Source: Auanema rhodensis | Lineage: Eukaryota > Nematoda > Chromadorea > Rhabditida > Rhabditidae | DNA: 64,000 nucleotides | Assembly (NCBI GenBank): GCA_964057225.1 | Contig: OZ059895.1 | Coordinates: 21,152,688-21,216,687 of the forward strand | Direction of reading: 5' to 3' | In this document: one piece after another, positions 12,908 to 25,150 of the stretch | Numbering within the stretch: position 1 is the first letter of the stretch | Layout: each line of letters opens with the position of its first letter | The notes under the pieces: generated by a model | Databases searched by the model: none | Seen by the model: only the letters and a program-made list of their open reading frames with translations | Told to the model about the DNA's origin: nothing | Translations under genes and position numbers: made by a program

Positions 12908-13517
12908 GGTATGTAACTCGCTTCACGTCAAAGATAAAGAGATGCGGTTTTCAAAATTAGATTCCCCATGTCCATATTAGTCTAAAAACAAATTTTTATT
13001 GATATTGGTGCATGGTAACCATGACTTTGAAATTTACGTGAACTTTAATTTATGCTTATTAAGTGTACACGTGATGTGCACTTGGTATGTAACTCGCTTC
13101 ACGTGAAAGATGAAGAGATGCGGTTTTCAAAATTAGATTCCTCATGTCCATATTAGTCTAAAAACGAATTTTTATTGATATTGATGCATGGTAACCATGA
13201 CTTTGAAATTTACGTGAACTTTAATTTATGCTAATTAAGTGTACACATGATGTGCACTTGGTATGTAACTCGCTTCACGTGAAAGATGAAGAGATGCGGT
13301 TTTCAAAATTAGATTCCTCATGTCCATATTAGTCTAGAAACAAATTTTTGTTGATATTGGTGGATGGTAACCATGACTTTGAAATTTACGTGAACTTTAA
13401 TTTATGCTAATTAAGTGTACACATGATGTGCACTTGGTATGTAACTCGCTTCACGTCAAAGATAAAGAGATGCGGTTTTCAAAATTAGATTCCCCATGAC
13501 CATATTAGTCTAAAAAC
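12908..13517. repeat. 4-monomer unit (704 bp), copy 2, incomplete
   Basis: Tandem partner of the preceding unit over 610 bp. The match ends inside a monomer at about 13,518, where AACAAA is replaced by AACGAA and a different monomer type follows. The end therefore lies inside a hybrid monomer, as expected of unequal exchange between out-of-register repeats. Confidence 0.75.
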
Positions 13518-15494
13518 GAATTTTTATTGATATTGATGCATGGTAACCATGACTTTGAAATTTACGTGAACTTTAATTTATGCTTATTAAGTGTACACGT
13601 GATGTGCACTTGGTATGTAACTCGCTTCACGTGAAAGATGAAGAGATGCGGTTTTCAAAATTAGATTCCTCATGTCCATATTAGTCTACAAACGAATTTT
13701 TATTGATATTGATGCATGGTAACCATGACTTTGAAATTTACGTGAACTTTTATTTATGCTAATATAAGTGTACACATGATGTGCACTTGGTATGTAACTC
13801 GCTTCACGTCAAAGATAAAGAGATGCGGTTTTCAAAATTAGATTCCCCATGACCATATTAGTCTAAAAACAGATTTTTATTGATATTGGTGCATGGCAAC
13901 CATGACTTTAAAATTTACGTGAACTTTAATTTATGCTAATTAAGTGTACACATGATGTGCGCTTGGTATGTAACTCGCTTCACGTGAAAGATAAAGAGAT
14001 GCGGTTTTCAAAATTAGATTCCTCATGTCCATATTAGTCTAAAAACGAATTTTTATTGATATTGATGCATGGTAACCATGACTTTGAAATTTACGTGAAC
14101 TTTAATTTATGCTTATTAAGTGTACACGTGATGTGCACTTGGTATGTAACTTGCTTCACGTGAAAGATAAAGGGATGCGGTTTTCAAAATTAGATTCCCC
14201 ATGTCCATATTAGTCTAAAAACAAATTTTTGTTGATATTGGTGGATGGTAACCATGACTTTGAAATTTACGTGAACTTTAATTTATGCTAATTAAGTGTA
14301 CACGTGATGTGCACTCGGTATGTAACTCGCTTCACGTGAAATATGAAGAGATGCGGTTTTCAAAATTAGATTCCCCATGTCCATTTTAGTCTAAAAACAA
14401 TATTTTATTGATATTGGTGCATGGCAACCATGACTTTAAAATTTACGTGAACTTTAATTTATGCTAATTAAGTGTACACATGATGTGCACTTGGTATGTA
14501 ACTCGCTTCACGTCAAAGATAAAGAGATGCGGTTTTCAAAATTAGATTCCCCATGTCCATATTAGTCTAAAAACAAATTTTTATTGATATTGGTGCATGG
14601 TAACCATGACTTTGAAATTTACGTGAACTTTAATTTATGCTTATTAAGTGTACACGTGATGTGCACTTGGTATGTAACTCGCTTCACGTGAAAGATGAAG
14701 AGATGCGGTTTTCAAAATTAGATTCCTCATGTCCATATTAGTCTAAAAACGAATTTTTATTGATATTGATGCATGGTAACCATGACTTTGAAATTTACGT
14801 GAACTTTAATTTATGCTAATTAAGTGTACACATGATGTGCACTTGGTATGTAACTCGCTTCACGTGAAAGATGAAGAGATGCGGTTTTCAAAATTAGATT
14901 CCTCATGTCCATATTAGTCTAGAAACAAATTTTTGTTGATATTGGTGGATGGTAACCATGACTTTGAAATTTACGTGAACTTTAATTTATGCTAATTAAG
15001 TGTACACATGATGTGCACTTGGTATGTAACTCGCTTCACGTCAAAGATAAAGAGATGCGGTTTTCAAAATTAGATTCCCCATGACCATATTAGTCTAAAA
15101 ACAAATTTTTATTAATATTGGTGCATGGTAACCATGACTTTGAAATTTACGTGAACTTTAATTTATGCTAATTAAGTGTACACATGATGTGCACTTGGTA
15201 TGTAACTCGCTTCACGTGAAAGATGAAGAGATGCGGTTTTCAAAATTAGATTCCTCATGTCCATATTAGTCTAGAAACAAATTTTTATTGATATTGGTGC
15301 ATGGCAACCATGACTTTAAAATTTACGTGAACTTTAATTTATGCTAATTAAGTGTACACATGATGTGCACTTGGTATGTAACTCGCTTCACGTCAAAGAT
15401 AAAGAGATGCGGTTTTCAAAATTAGATTCCCCATGACCATATTAGTCTAAAAACAAATTTTTATTAATATTGGTGCATGGTAACCATGACTTTG
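13518..15494. repeat. Left block 4: mixed monomers with private changes
   Basis: Ordinary left-set monomers, plus a local group of changes not seen elsewhere: TCTACAAACG near 13,687, CTTTTATTTA near 13,748, a 1-bp insertion making AATATAAG near 13,763 (the only indel at that unit site), ACAGATTT near 13,869 and CCATTTTAG near 14,383. The first CAATATTTT monomer, common further right, appears at about 14,398. The last TCTAGAAAC monomers are near 14,921 and 15,271. Confidence 0.7.
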
Positions 15495-15846
15495 AAATTT
15501 ACGTGAACTTTAATTTATGCTAATTAAGTGTACACATGATGTGCGCTTGGTATGTAACTAGCTTCACGTGAAAGATAAAGAGATGCGGTTTTCAAAATTA
15601 GATTCCCCATTTCCATATTAGTCTAAAAACGAATTTTTGTTGATATTGGTGGATGGTAACCATGACTTTGAAATTTACGTGAACTTTAATTTATGCTAAT
15701 TAAGTGTACACGTGATGTGCACTCGGTAAGTAACTCGCTTCACGTGAAATATGAAGAGATGCGGTTTTCAAAATTAGATTCCCCATGTCCATATTAGTCT
15801 AAAAACAAATTTTTATTGATATTAGTGCATGGCAACCATGACTTTA
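15495..15846. repeat. Dimer unit (352 bp), copy 1
   Basis: Two monomers repeated in direct tandem. Rare markers repeat 352 bp apart: TAACTAGC (15,555 and 15,907) and the change of GGTATG to GGTAAG (15,726 and 16,078). The left limit is set by G against A at unit position 7. Confidence 0.85.
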
Positions 15847-16248
15847 AAATTTACGTGAACTTTAATTTATGCTAATTAAGTGTACACATGATGTGCGCTT
15901 GGTATGTAACTAGCTTCACGTGAAAGATAAAGAGATGCGGTTTTCAAAATTAGATTCCCCATTTCCATATTAGTCTAAAAACGAATTTTTGTTGATATTG
16001 GTGGATGGTAACCATGACTTTGAAATTTACGTGAACTTTAATTTATGCTAATTAAGTGTACACGTGATGTGCACTCGGTAAGTAACTCGCTTCACGTGAA
16101 ATATGAAGAGATGCGGTTTTCAAAATTAGATTCCCCATGTCCATATTAGTCTAAAAACAAATTTTTATTGATATTAGTGCATGGCAACCATGACTTTAAA
16201 ATTTACGTGAACTTTAATTTATGCTAATTAAGTGTACACATGATGTGC
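15847..16248. repeat. Dimer unit (352 bp), copy 2
   Basis: Direct tandem partner of the preceding dimer; no internal difference was seen. The match ends at 16,249, where unit position 58 is A instead of G. Two copies this alike next to each other suggest a recent slip of two units. Confidence 0.85.
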
Positions 16249-17587
16249 ACTTGGTATGTAACTCGCTTCACGTCAAAGATAAAGAGATGCGGTTTTCAAA
16301 ATTAGATTCCCCATGTCCATATTAGTCTAAAAACAAATTTTTATTAATATTGGTGCTTGGTAACCACGACTTTGAAATTTACGTGAACTTTAATTTATGC
16401 TAATTAAGTGAACACATGATGTGCACTTGGTATGTAACTCGCTTCACGTGAAAGATAAAGAGATGTGGTTTTCAAAATAGATTTCCCATGTCCATATTAG
16501 TCTAAACACGAATTTTTATTGATATTGATGCATGGTAACCATGACTTTGAAATTTACGTGAACTTTAATTTATGCTTATTAAGTGAACACATGATGTGCA
16601 CTTGGTATGTAACTCGCTTCACGTGAAAGATAAAGGGATGCGGTTTTCAAAATTAGATTCCCCATTTCCATATTAGTCTAAAAACAATATTTTATTGATA
16701 TTGGTGCATGGCAACCATGACTTTAAAATTTACGTGAACTTTAATTTATGCTAATTGAGTGTACACATGATGTGCACTTGGTATGTAACTCGCTTCACGT
16801 CAAAGATAAAGAGATGCGGTTTTCAAAATTAGATTCCCCATGTCCATATTAGTCTAAAAACAAATTTTTATTAATATTGGTGCATGGTAACCATGACTTT
16901 GAAATTTACGTGAACTTTAATTTATGCTAATTAAGTGTACACATGATGTGCACTTGGTATGTAACTCGCTTCACGTCAAAGATAAAGAGATGCGGTTTTC
17001 AAAATTAGATTCCCCATGTCCATATTAGTCTAAAAACAAATTTTTATTAATATTGGTGCATGGTAACCATGACTTTGAAATTTACGTGAACTTTAATTTA
17101 TGCTAATTGAGTGTACACGTGATGTGCACTTGGTATGTAACTCGCTTCACGTGAAAGATAAAGGGATGCGGTTTTCAAAATTAGATTCCCCATGTCCATA
17201 TTAGTCTAAAAACAAATTTTTATTAATATTGGTGCATGGTAACCATGACTTTGAAATTTACGTGAACTTTAATTTATGCTAATTAAGTGTACACATGATG
17301 TGCGCTTGGTATGTAACTCGCTTCACGTCAAAGATAAAGAGATGCGGTTTTCAAAATTAGATTCCCCATTTCCATATTAGTCTAAAAACAATATTTTATT
17401 GATATTGGTGCATGGCAACCATGACTTTAAAATTTACGTGAACTTTAATTTATGCTAATTAAGTGTACACATGATGTGCACTTGGTATGTAACTCGCTTC
17501 ACGTCAAAGATAAAGAGATGCGGTTTTCAAAATTAGATTCCCCATGTCCATATTAGTCTAAAAACAAATTTTTATTAATATTGGTGC
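16249..17587. repeat. Transition block between left and right variant sets
   Basis: About 7.6 monomers mixing left-set and right-set features. One 175-bp monomer lies near 16,477. GCTAATTGAG, a change at the TTAAG site, occurs near 16,756 and 17,106. CAATATTTT monomers near 16,686 and 17,391 are of the type that dominates to the right. From about 17,320 a monomer with G at 58, C at 83 and CATTTCC, followed by CAATATTTT, matches the tetramer of 50.7-52.4 kb. Confidence 0.65.
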
Positions 17588-19871
17588 ATGGTAACCATGA
17601 CTTTGAAATTTACGTGAACTTTAATTTATGCTAATTAAGTGTACACATGATGTGCGCTTGGTATGTAACTCGCTTCACGTGAAAGATAAAGAGATGCGGT
17701 TTTCAAAATTAGATTCCTCATGTCCATACTAGTCTAAAAACGAATTTTTATTGATATTGATGCATGGTAACCATGACTTTGAAATTTACGTGAACTTTAA
17801 TTTATGTTTATTAAGTGTACACGTGATGTGCACTTGGTATGTAACTTGCTTCACGTGAAAGATAAAGGGATGCGGTTTTCAAAATTAGATTCCCCATGTC
17901 CATATTAGTCTAAAAACAAATTTTTGTTGATATTGGTGGATGGTAACCATGACTTTGTAATTTACGTGAACTTTAATTTATGCTAATTAAGTGTACACGT
18001 GATGTGCACTTGGTATGTAACTCGCTTCACGTGAAAGATAAAGAGATGCGGTTTTCAAAATTAGATTCCTCATGTCCATATTAGTCTAAAAACGAATTTT
18101 TATTGATATTGATGCATGGCAACCATGACTTTAAAATTTACGTGAACTTTAATTTATGCTAATTAAGTGTACACATGATGTGCACTTGGTATGTAACTCG
18201 CTTCACGTCAAAGATAAAGAGATGCGGTTTTCAAAATTAGATTCCCCATGTCCATATTAGTCTAAAAACAAATTTTTATTAATATTGGTGCATGGTAACC
18301 ATGACTTTGAAATTTACGTGAACTTTAATTTATGCTAATTAAGTGTACACATGATGTGCGCTTGGTATGTAACTCGCTTCACGTGAAAGATAAAGAGATG
18401 CGGTTTTCAAAATTAGATTCCTCATGTCCATACTAGTCTAAAAACGAATTTTTATTGATATTGATGCATGGTAACCATGACTTTGAAATTTACGTGAACT
18501 TTAATTTATGCTTATTAAGTGTACACGTGATGTGCACTTGGTATGTAACTTGCTTCACGTGAAAGATAAAGGGATGCGGTTTTCAAAATTAGATTCCCCA
18601 TGTCCATATTAGTCTAAAAACAAATTTTTGTTGATATTGGTGTATGGTAACCATGACTTTGTAATTTACGTGAACTTTAATTTATGCTAATTAAGTGTAC
18701 ACGTGATGTGCACTTGGTATGTAACTCGCTTCACGTGAAAGATAAAGAGATGCGGTTTTCAAAATTAGATTCCTCATGTCCATATTAGTCTAAAAACGAA
18801 TTTTTATTGATATTGATGCATGGTAACCATGACTTTGAAATTTACGTGAACTTTAATTTATGCTTATTAAGTGTACACATGATGTGCGCTTGGTATGTAA
18901 CTCGCTTCACGTGAAAGATAAAGAGATGCGGTTTTCAAAATTAGATTGCTCATGTCCATACTAGTCTAAAAACGATTTTTTATTGATATTGATGCATGGT
19001 AACCATGACTTTGAAATTTACGTGAACTTTAATTTATGCTTATTAAGTGTACACGTGATGTGCACTTGGTATGTAACTCGCTTCACGTGAAAGATAAAGA
19101 GATGCGGTTTTCAAAATTAGATTCCCCATGTCCATATTAGTCTAAAAACAAATTTTTATTAATATTGGTGCATGGTAACCATGACTTTGAAATTTACGTG
19201 AACTTTAATTTATGCTAATTAAGTGTACACGTGATGTGCACTTGGTATGTAACTCGCTTCACGTGAAAGATAAAGAGATGCGGTTTTCAAAATTAGATTC
19301 CTCATGTCCATATTAGTCTAAAAACGAATTTTTATTGATATTGATGCATGGTAACCATGACTTTGAAATTTACGTGAACTTTAATTTATGCTTATTAAGT
19401 GTACACATGATGTGCGCTTGGTATGTAACTCGCTTCACGTGAAAGATAAAAAGATGCGGTTTTCAAAATTAGATTCCCCATTTCCATATTAGTCTAAAAA
19501 CAATATTTTATTGATATTGGTGCATGGCAACCATGACTTTAAAATTTACGTGAACTTTAATTTATGCTAATTAAGTGTACACATATTGTGCACTTGGTAT
19601 GTAACTCGCTTCACGTCAAAGATAAAGAGATGCGGTTTTCAAAATTAGATTCCCCATGTCCATATTAGTCTAAAAACGAATTTTTATTGATATTGATGCA
19701 TGGTAACCATGACTTTGAAATTTACGTGAACTTTAATTTATGCTTATTAAGTGTACACGTGATGTGCACTTGGTATGTAACTTGCTTCACGTGAAAGATA
19801 AAGGGATGCGGTTTTCAAAATTAGATTCCACATGTCCATATTAGTCTAAAAACAAATTTTTGTTGATATTG
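17588..19871. repeat. 13-monomer segment, copy 1 (partner at 22,867)
   Basis: This segment recurs at 22,867-25,150 with a constant offset of 5,279 bp (30 units minus one base). Shared rare markers are TATGTTTA (17,803 and 23,082), GTATGG (18,642 and 23,921), the TTAGATTGCT / ACGATTTTTT pair (18,941 and 24,220) and ACATATTGTG (19,581 and 24,860). A difference is AAAAAGATG near 19,448 here against AAAGAGATG there. The monomers pair CCATACTAG units with GCTTATT / AACTTGC units. Part of the module appears again at about 52.5-53.7 kb. Confidence 0.85.
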
Positions 19872-22567
19872 GTGGATGGTAACCATGACTTTGTAATTTA
19901 CGTGAACTTTAATTTATGCTATTTAAGTGTACACGTGATGTGCACTTGGTATGTAACTCGCTTCACGTGAAAGATAAAGAGATGCGGTTTTCAAAATTAG
20001 ATTCCTCATGTCCATATCAGTCTAAAAACGAATTTTTATTGATATTGATGCATGGTAACCATGACTTTGAAATTTACGTGAACTTTAATTTATGCTAATT
20101 AAGTGTACACGTGATGTGCACTCGGTATGTAACTCGCTTCAAGTGAAATATGAAGAGATGCGGTTTTCAAAATTAGATTCCCCATGTCCATATTAGTCTA
20201 AAAACAAATTTTTATTGATATTGGTGCTTGGTAACCATGACTTTGAAATTTACGTGAACTTTAATTTATGCTTATTAAGTGTACACGTGATGTGCACTTG
20301 GTATGTAACTCGCTTCACGTGAAAGATAAAGGGATTCGGTTTTCAAAATTAGATTCCCCATGTCCATATTAGTCTAAAAACAAATTTTTATTAATATTGG
20401 TGCATGGTAACCATGACTTTGAAATTTACGTGAACTTTAATTTATGCTAATTAAGTGTACACATGATGTGCGCTTGGTATGTAACTCGCTTCACGTGAAA
20501 GATAAAGAGATGCGGTTTTCAAAATTAGATTCCCCATTTCCATATTAGTCTAAAAACAATATTTTATTGATATTGGTGCATGGCAACCATGACTTTAAAA
20601 TTTACGTGAACTTTAATTTATGCTAATTAAGTGTACACATGATGTGCACTTGGTATGTAACTCGCTTCACGTCAAAGATAAAGAGATGCGGTTTTCAAAA
20701 TTAGATTCCCCATGTCCATATTAGTCTAAAAACAAATTTTTATTAATATTGGTGCATGGTAACCATGACTTTGAAATTTACGTGAACTTTAATTTATGCT
20801 AATTAAGTGTACACATGATGTGCGCTTGGTATGTAACTCGCTTCACGTGAAAGATAAAGAGATGCGGTTTTCAAAATTAGATTCCTCATGTCCATACTAG
20901 TCTAAAAACGAATTTTTATTGATATTGGTGGATGGTAACCATGACTTTGTAATTTACGTGAACTTTAATTTATGCTAATTAAGTGTACACGTGATGTGCA
21001 CTTGGTATGTAACTCGCTTCACGTGAAAGATAAAGAGATGCGGTTTTCAAAATTAGATTCCTCATGTCCATATTAGTCTAAAAACGAATTTTCATTGATA
21101 TTGATGCATGGTAACCATGACTTTGAAATTTACGTGAACTTTAATTTATGCTTATTAAGTGTACACATGATGTGCGCTTGGTATGTAACTCGCTTCACGT
21201 GAAAGATAAAGAGATGCGGTTTTCAAAATTAGATTCCTCATGTCCATATTAGTCTAAAAACGAATTTTTATTGATATTGATGCATGGTAACCATGACTTT
21301 GAAATTTACGTGAACTTTAATTTATGCTTATTAAGTGTACACGTGATGTGCACTTGGTATGTAACTTGCTTCACGTGAAAGATAAAGGGATGCGGTTTTC
21401 AAAATTAGATTCCCCATGTCCATATTAGTCTAAAAACAAATTTTTGTTGATATTGGTGGATGGTAACCATGACTTTGAAATTTACGTGAACTTTAATTTA
21501 TGCTAATTAAGTGTACACGTGATGTGCACTCGGTATGTAACTCGCTTCACGTGAAATATGAAGAGATGCGGTTTTCAAAATTAGATTCCCCATGTCCATA
21601 TTAGTCTAAAAACAAATTTTTATTAATATTGGTGCTTGGTAACCATGACTTTGAAATTTACGTGAACTTTAATTTATGCTAATTAAGTGAACACATGATG
21701 TGCACTTGGTATGTAACTCGCTTCACGTGAAAGATAGAGAGATGCGGTTTTCAAAATAGATTCCCCATGTCCATATTAGTCTAAAAACGAATTTTTATTG
21801 ATATTGATTCATGGTAACCATGACTTTGAAAATTACGTGAACTTTAATTTATGCTAATTAAGTGAACACATGATGTGCACTTGGTATGTAACTCGCTTCA
21901 CGTGAAAGATAAAGGGATGCGGTTTTCAAAAGTAGATTCCCCATGTCCATATTAGTCTAAAAACAAATTTTTATTAATATTGGTGCATGGTAACCATGAC
22001 TTTGAAATTTACGTGAACTTTAATTTATGCTAATTAAGTGTACACATGATGTGCGCTTGGTATGTAACTCGCTTCACGTGAAAGATAAAGAGATGCGGTT
22101 TTCAAAATTAGATTCCCCATTTCCATATTAGTCTAAAAACAATATTTTATTGATATTGGTGCATGGCAACCATGACTTTAAAATTTACGTGAACTTTAAT
22201 TTATGCTAATTAAGTGTACACATGTTGTGCACTTGGTATGTAACTCGCTTCACGTCAAAGATAAAGAGATGCGGTTTTCAAAATTAGATTCCCCATGTCC
22301 ATATTAGTCTAAAAACGAATTTTTATTGATATTGATGCATGGTAACCATGACTTTGAAATTTACGTGAACTTTAATTTATGCTTATTAAGTGTACACGTG
22401 ATGTGCACTTGGTATGTAACTTGCTTCACGTGAAAGATAAAGGGATGCGGTTTTCAAAATTAGATTCCACATGTCCATATTAGTCTAAAAACAAATTTTT
22501 GTTGATATTGGTGGATGGTAACCATGACTTTGTAATTTACGTGAACTTTAATTTATGCTAATTAAGT
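19018..22567. repeat. Higher-order block A (20 monomers)
   Basis: This stretch matches 30,280-33,829 at a constant offset of 11,262 bp (64 units minus two) and, through that copy, 35,207-38,756. Markers are ACATATTGTG at 19,581, GCTATTTAAG at 19,915, TTCAAGTGAAATATG near 20,138, GGGATTCGGT at 20,331, TTTTCATTG near 21,090 and ACACATGTTG at 22,218. It overlaps the previous segment because the two duplications have different edges. The right limit is T at 22,568 where the partner has A (GTGAACAC). It contains the hybrid monomer at 20,915-20,940. Confidence 0.85.
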
Positions 22568-22866
22568 GTACACGTGATGTGCACTTGGTATGTAACTCGC
22601 TTCACGTGAAAGATAAAGAGATGCGGTTTTCAAAATTAGATTCCTCATGTCCATATCAGTCTAAAAACGAATTTTTATTGATATTGATGCATGGTAACCA
22701 TGACTTTGAAATTTACGTGAACTTTAATTTATGCTTATTAAGTGTACACGTGATGTGCACTTGGTATGTAACTTGCTTCACGTGAAAGATAAAGGGATGC
22801 GGTTTTCAAAATTAGATTCCCCATGTCCATATTAGTCTAAAAACAAATTTTTGTTGATATTGGTGG

Positions 22867-25150
22867 ATGGTAACCATGACTTTGAAATTTACGTGAACTT
22901 TAATTTATGCTAATTAAGTGTACACATGATGTGCGCTTGGTATGTAACTCGCTTCACGTGAAAGATAAAGAGATGCGGTTTTCAAAATTAGATTCCTCAT
23001 GTCCATACTAGTCTAAAAACGAATTTTTATTGATATTGATGCATGGTAACCATGACTTTGAAATTTACGTGAACTTTAATTTATGTTTATTAAGTGTACA
23101 CGTGATGTGCACTTGGTATGTAACTTGCTTCACGTGAAAGATAAAGGGATGCGGTTTTCAAAATTAGATTCCCCATGTCCATATTAGTCTAAAAACAAAT
23201 TTTTGTTGATATTGGTGGTTGGTAACCATGACTTTGTAATTTACGTGAACTTTAATTTATGCTAATTAAGTGTACACGTGATGTGCACTTGGTATGTAAC
23301 TCGCTTCACGTGAAAGATAAAGAGATGCGGTTTTCAAAATTAGATTCCTCATGTCCATATTAGTCTAAAAACGAATTTTTATTGATATTGATGCATGGCA
23401 ACCATGACTTTAAAATTTACGTGAACTTTAATTTATGCTAATTAAGTGTACACATGATGTGCACTTGGTATGTAACTCGCTTCACGTCAAAGATAAAGAG
23501 ATGCGGTTTTCAAAATTAGATTCCCCATGTCCATATTAGTCTAAAAACAAATTTTTATTAATATTGGTGCATGGTAACCATGACTTTGAAATTTACGTGA
23601 ACTTTAATTTATGCTAATTAAGTGTACACATGATGTGCGCTTGGTATGTAACTCGCTTCACGTGAAAGATAAAGAGATGCGGTTTTCAAAATTAGATTCC
23701 TCATGTCCATACTAGTCTAAAAACGAATTTTTATTGATATTGATGCATGGTAACCATGACTTTGAAATTTACGTGAACTTTAATTTATGCTTATTAAGTG
23801 TACACGTGATGTGCACTTGGTATGTAACTTGCTTCACGTGAAAGATAAAGGGATGCGGTTTTCAAAATTAGATTCCCCATGTCCATATTAGTCTAAAAAC
23901 AAATTTTTGTTGATATTGGTGTATGGTAACCATGACTTTGTAATTTACGTGAACTTTAATTTATGCTAATTAAGTGTACACGTGATGTGCACTTGGTATG
24001 TAACTCGCTTCACGTGAAAGATAAAGAGATGCGGTTTTCAAAATTAGATTCCTCATGTCCATATTAGTCTAAAAACGAATTTTTATTGATATTGATGCAT
24101 GGTAACCATGACTTTGAAATTTACGTGAACTTTAATTTATGCTTATTAAGTGTACACATGATGTGCGCTTGGTATGTAACTCGCTTCACGTGAAAGATAA
24201 AGAGATGCGGTTTTCAAAATTAGATTGCTCATGTCCATACTAGTCTAAAAACGATTTTTTATTGATATTGATGCATGGTAACCATGACTTTGAAATTTAC
24301 GTGAACTTTAATTTATGCTTATTAAGTGTACACGTGATGTGCACTTGGTATGTAACTCGCTTCACGTGAAAGATAAAGAGATGCGGTTTTCAAAATTAGA
24401 TTCCCCATGTCCATATTAGTCTAAAAACAAATTTTTATTAATATTGGTGCATGGTAACCATGACTTTGAAATTTACGTGAACTTTAATTTATGCTAATTA
24501 AGTGTACACGTGATGTGCACTTGGTATGTAACTCGCTTCACGTGAAAGATAAAGAGATGCGGTTTTCAAAATTAGATTCCTCATGTCCATATTAGTCTAA
24601 AAACGAATTTTTATTGATATTGATGCATGGTAACCATGACTTTGAAATTTACGTGAACTTTAATTTATGCTTATTAAGTGTACACATGATGTGCGCTTGG
24701 TATGTAACTCGCTTCACGTGAAAGATAAAGAGATGCGGTTTTCAAAATTAGATTCCCCATTTCCATATTAGTCTAAAAACAATATTTTATTGATATTGGT
24801 GCATGGCAACCATGACTTTAAAATTTACGTGAACTTTAATTTATGCTAATTAAGTGTACACATATTGTGCACTTGGTATGTAACTCGCTTCACGTCAAAG
24901 ATAAAGAGATGCGGTTTTCAAAATTAGATTCCCCATGTCCATATTAGTCTAAAAACGAATTTTTATTGATATTGATGCATGGTAACCATGACTTTGAAAT
25001 TTACGTGAACTTTAATTTATGCTTATTAAGTGTACACGTGATGTGCACTTGGTATGTAACTTGCTTCACGTGAAAGATAAAGGGATGCGGTTTTCAAAAT
25101 TAGATTCCACATGTCCATATTAGTCTAAAAACAAATTTTTGTTGATATTG
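22867..25150. repeat. 13-monomer segment, copy 2 (partner at 17,588)
   Basis: Partner of 17,588-19,871 at an offset of 5,279 bp with matching rare markers. It ends abruptly at 25,151. There the sequence passes from a TTGTTGATATTGGTG monomer straight into GCTTGG, whereas the partner continues into GGATGG. From that point the match continues with block A at 4,927 bp instead, so two monomers (352 bp) are missing here relative to copy 1. Confidence 0.85.

Noticed and set aside
19916-20098. 60-codon reading frame, repeated identically at 31,178-31,360 and 36,105-36,287
   Set aside because: It is satellite sequence in block A and its copies B and C. It stays open because ATATTAG became ATATCAG at unit position 132, which removes a TAG stop. 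Its identity across sites reflects block duplication, not selection. No domain, promoter or coding bias is seen.
22555-22785. 76-codon reading frame, also at 46,659-46,889, 50,000-50,230, 54,047-54,277 and 60,555-60,785
   Set aside because: Same ATATCAG stop loss, extended because the next unit has GCTTATT in place of GCTAATT, which removes the following TAA. It ends at TGA in TTCACGTGAA. Since 176 is not a multiple of 3 the frame cannot continue through the array. An accident of the repeat.
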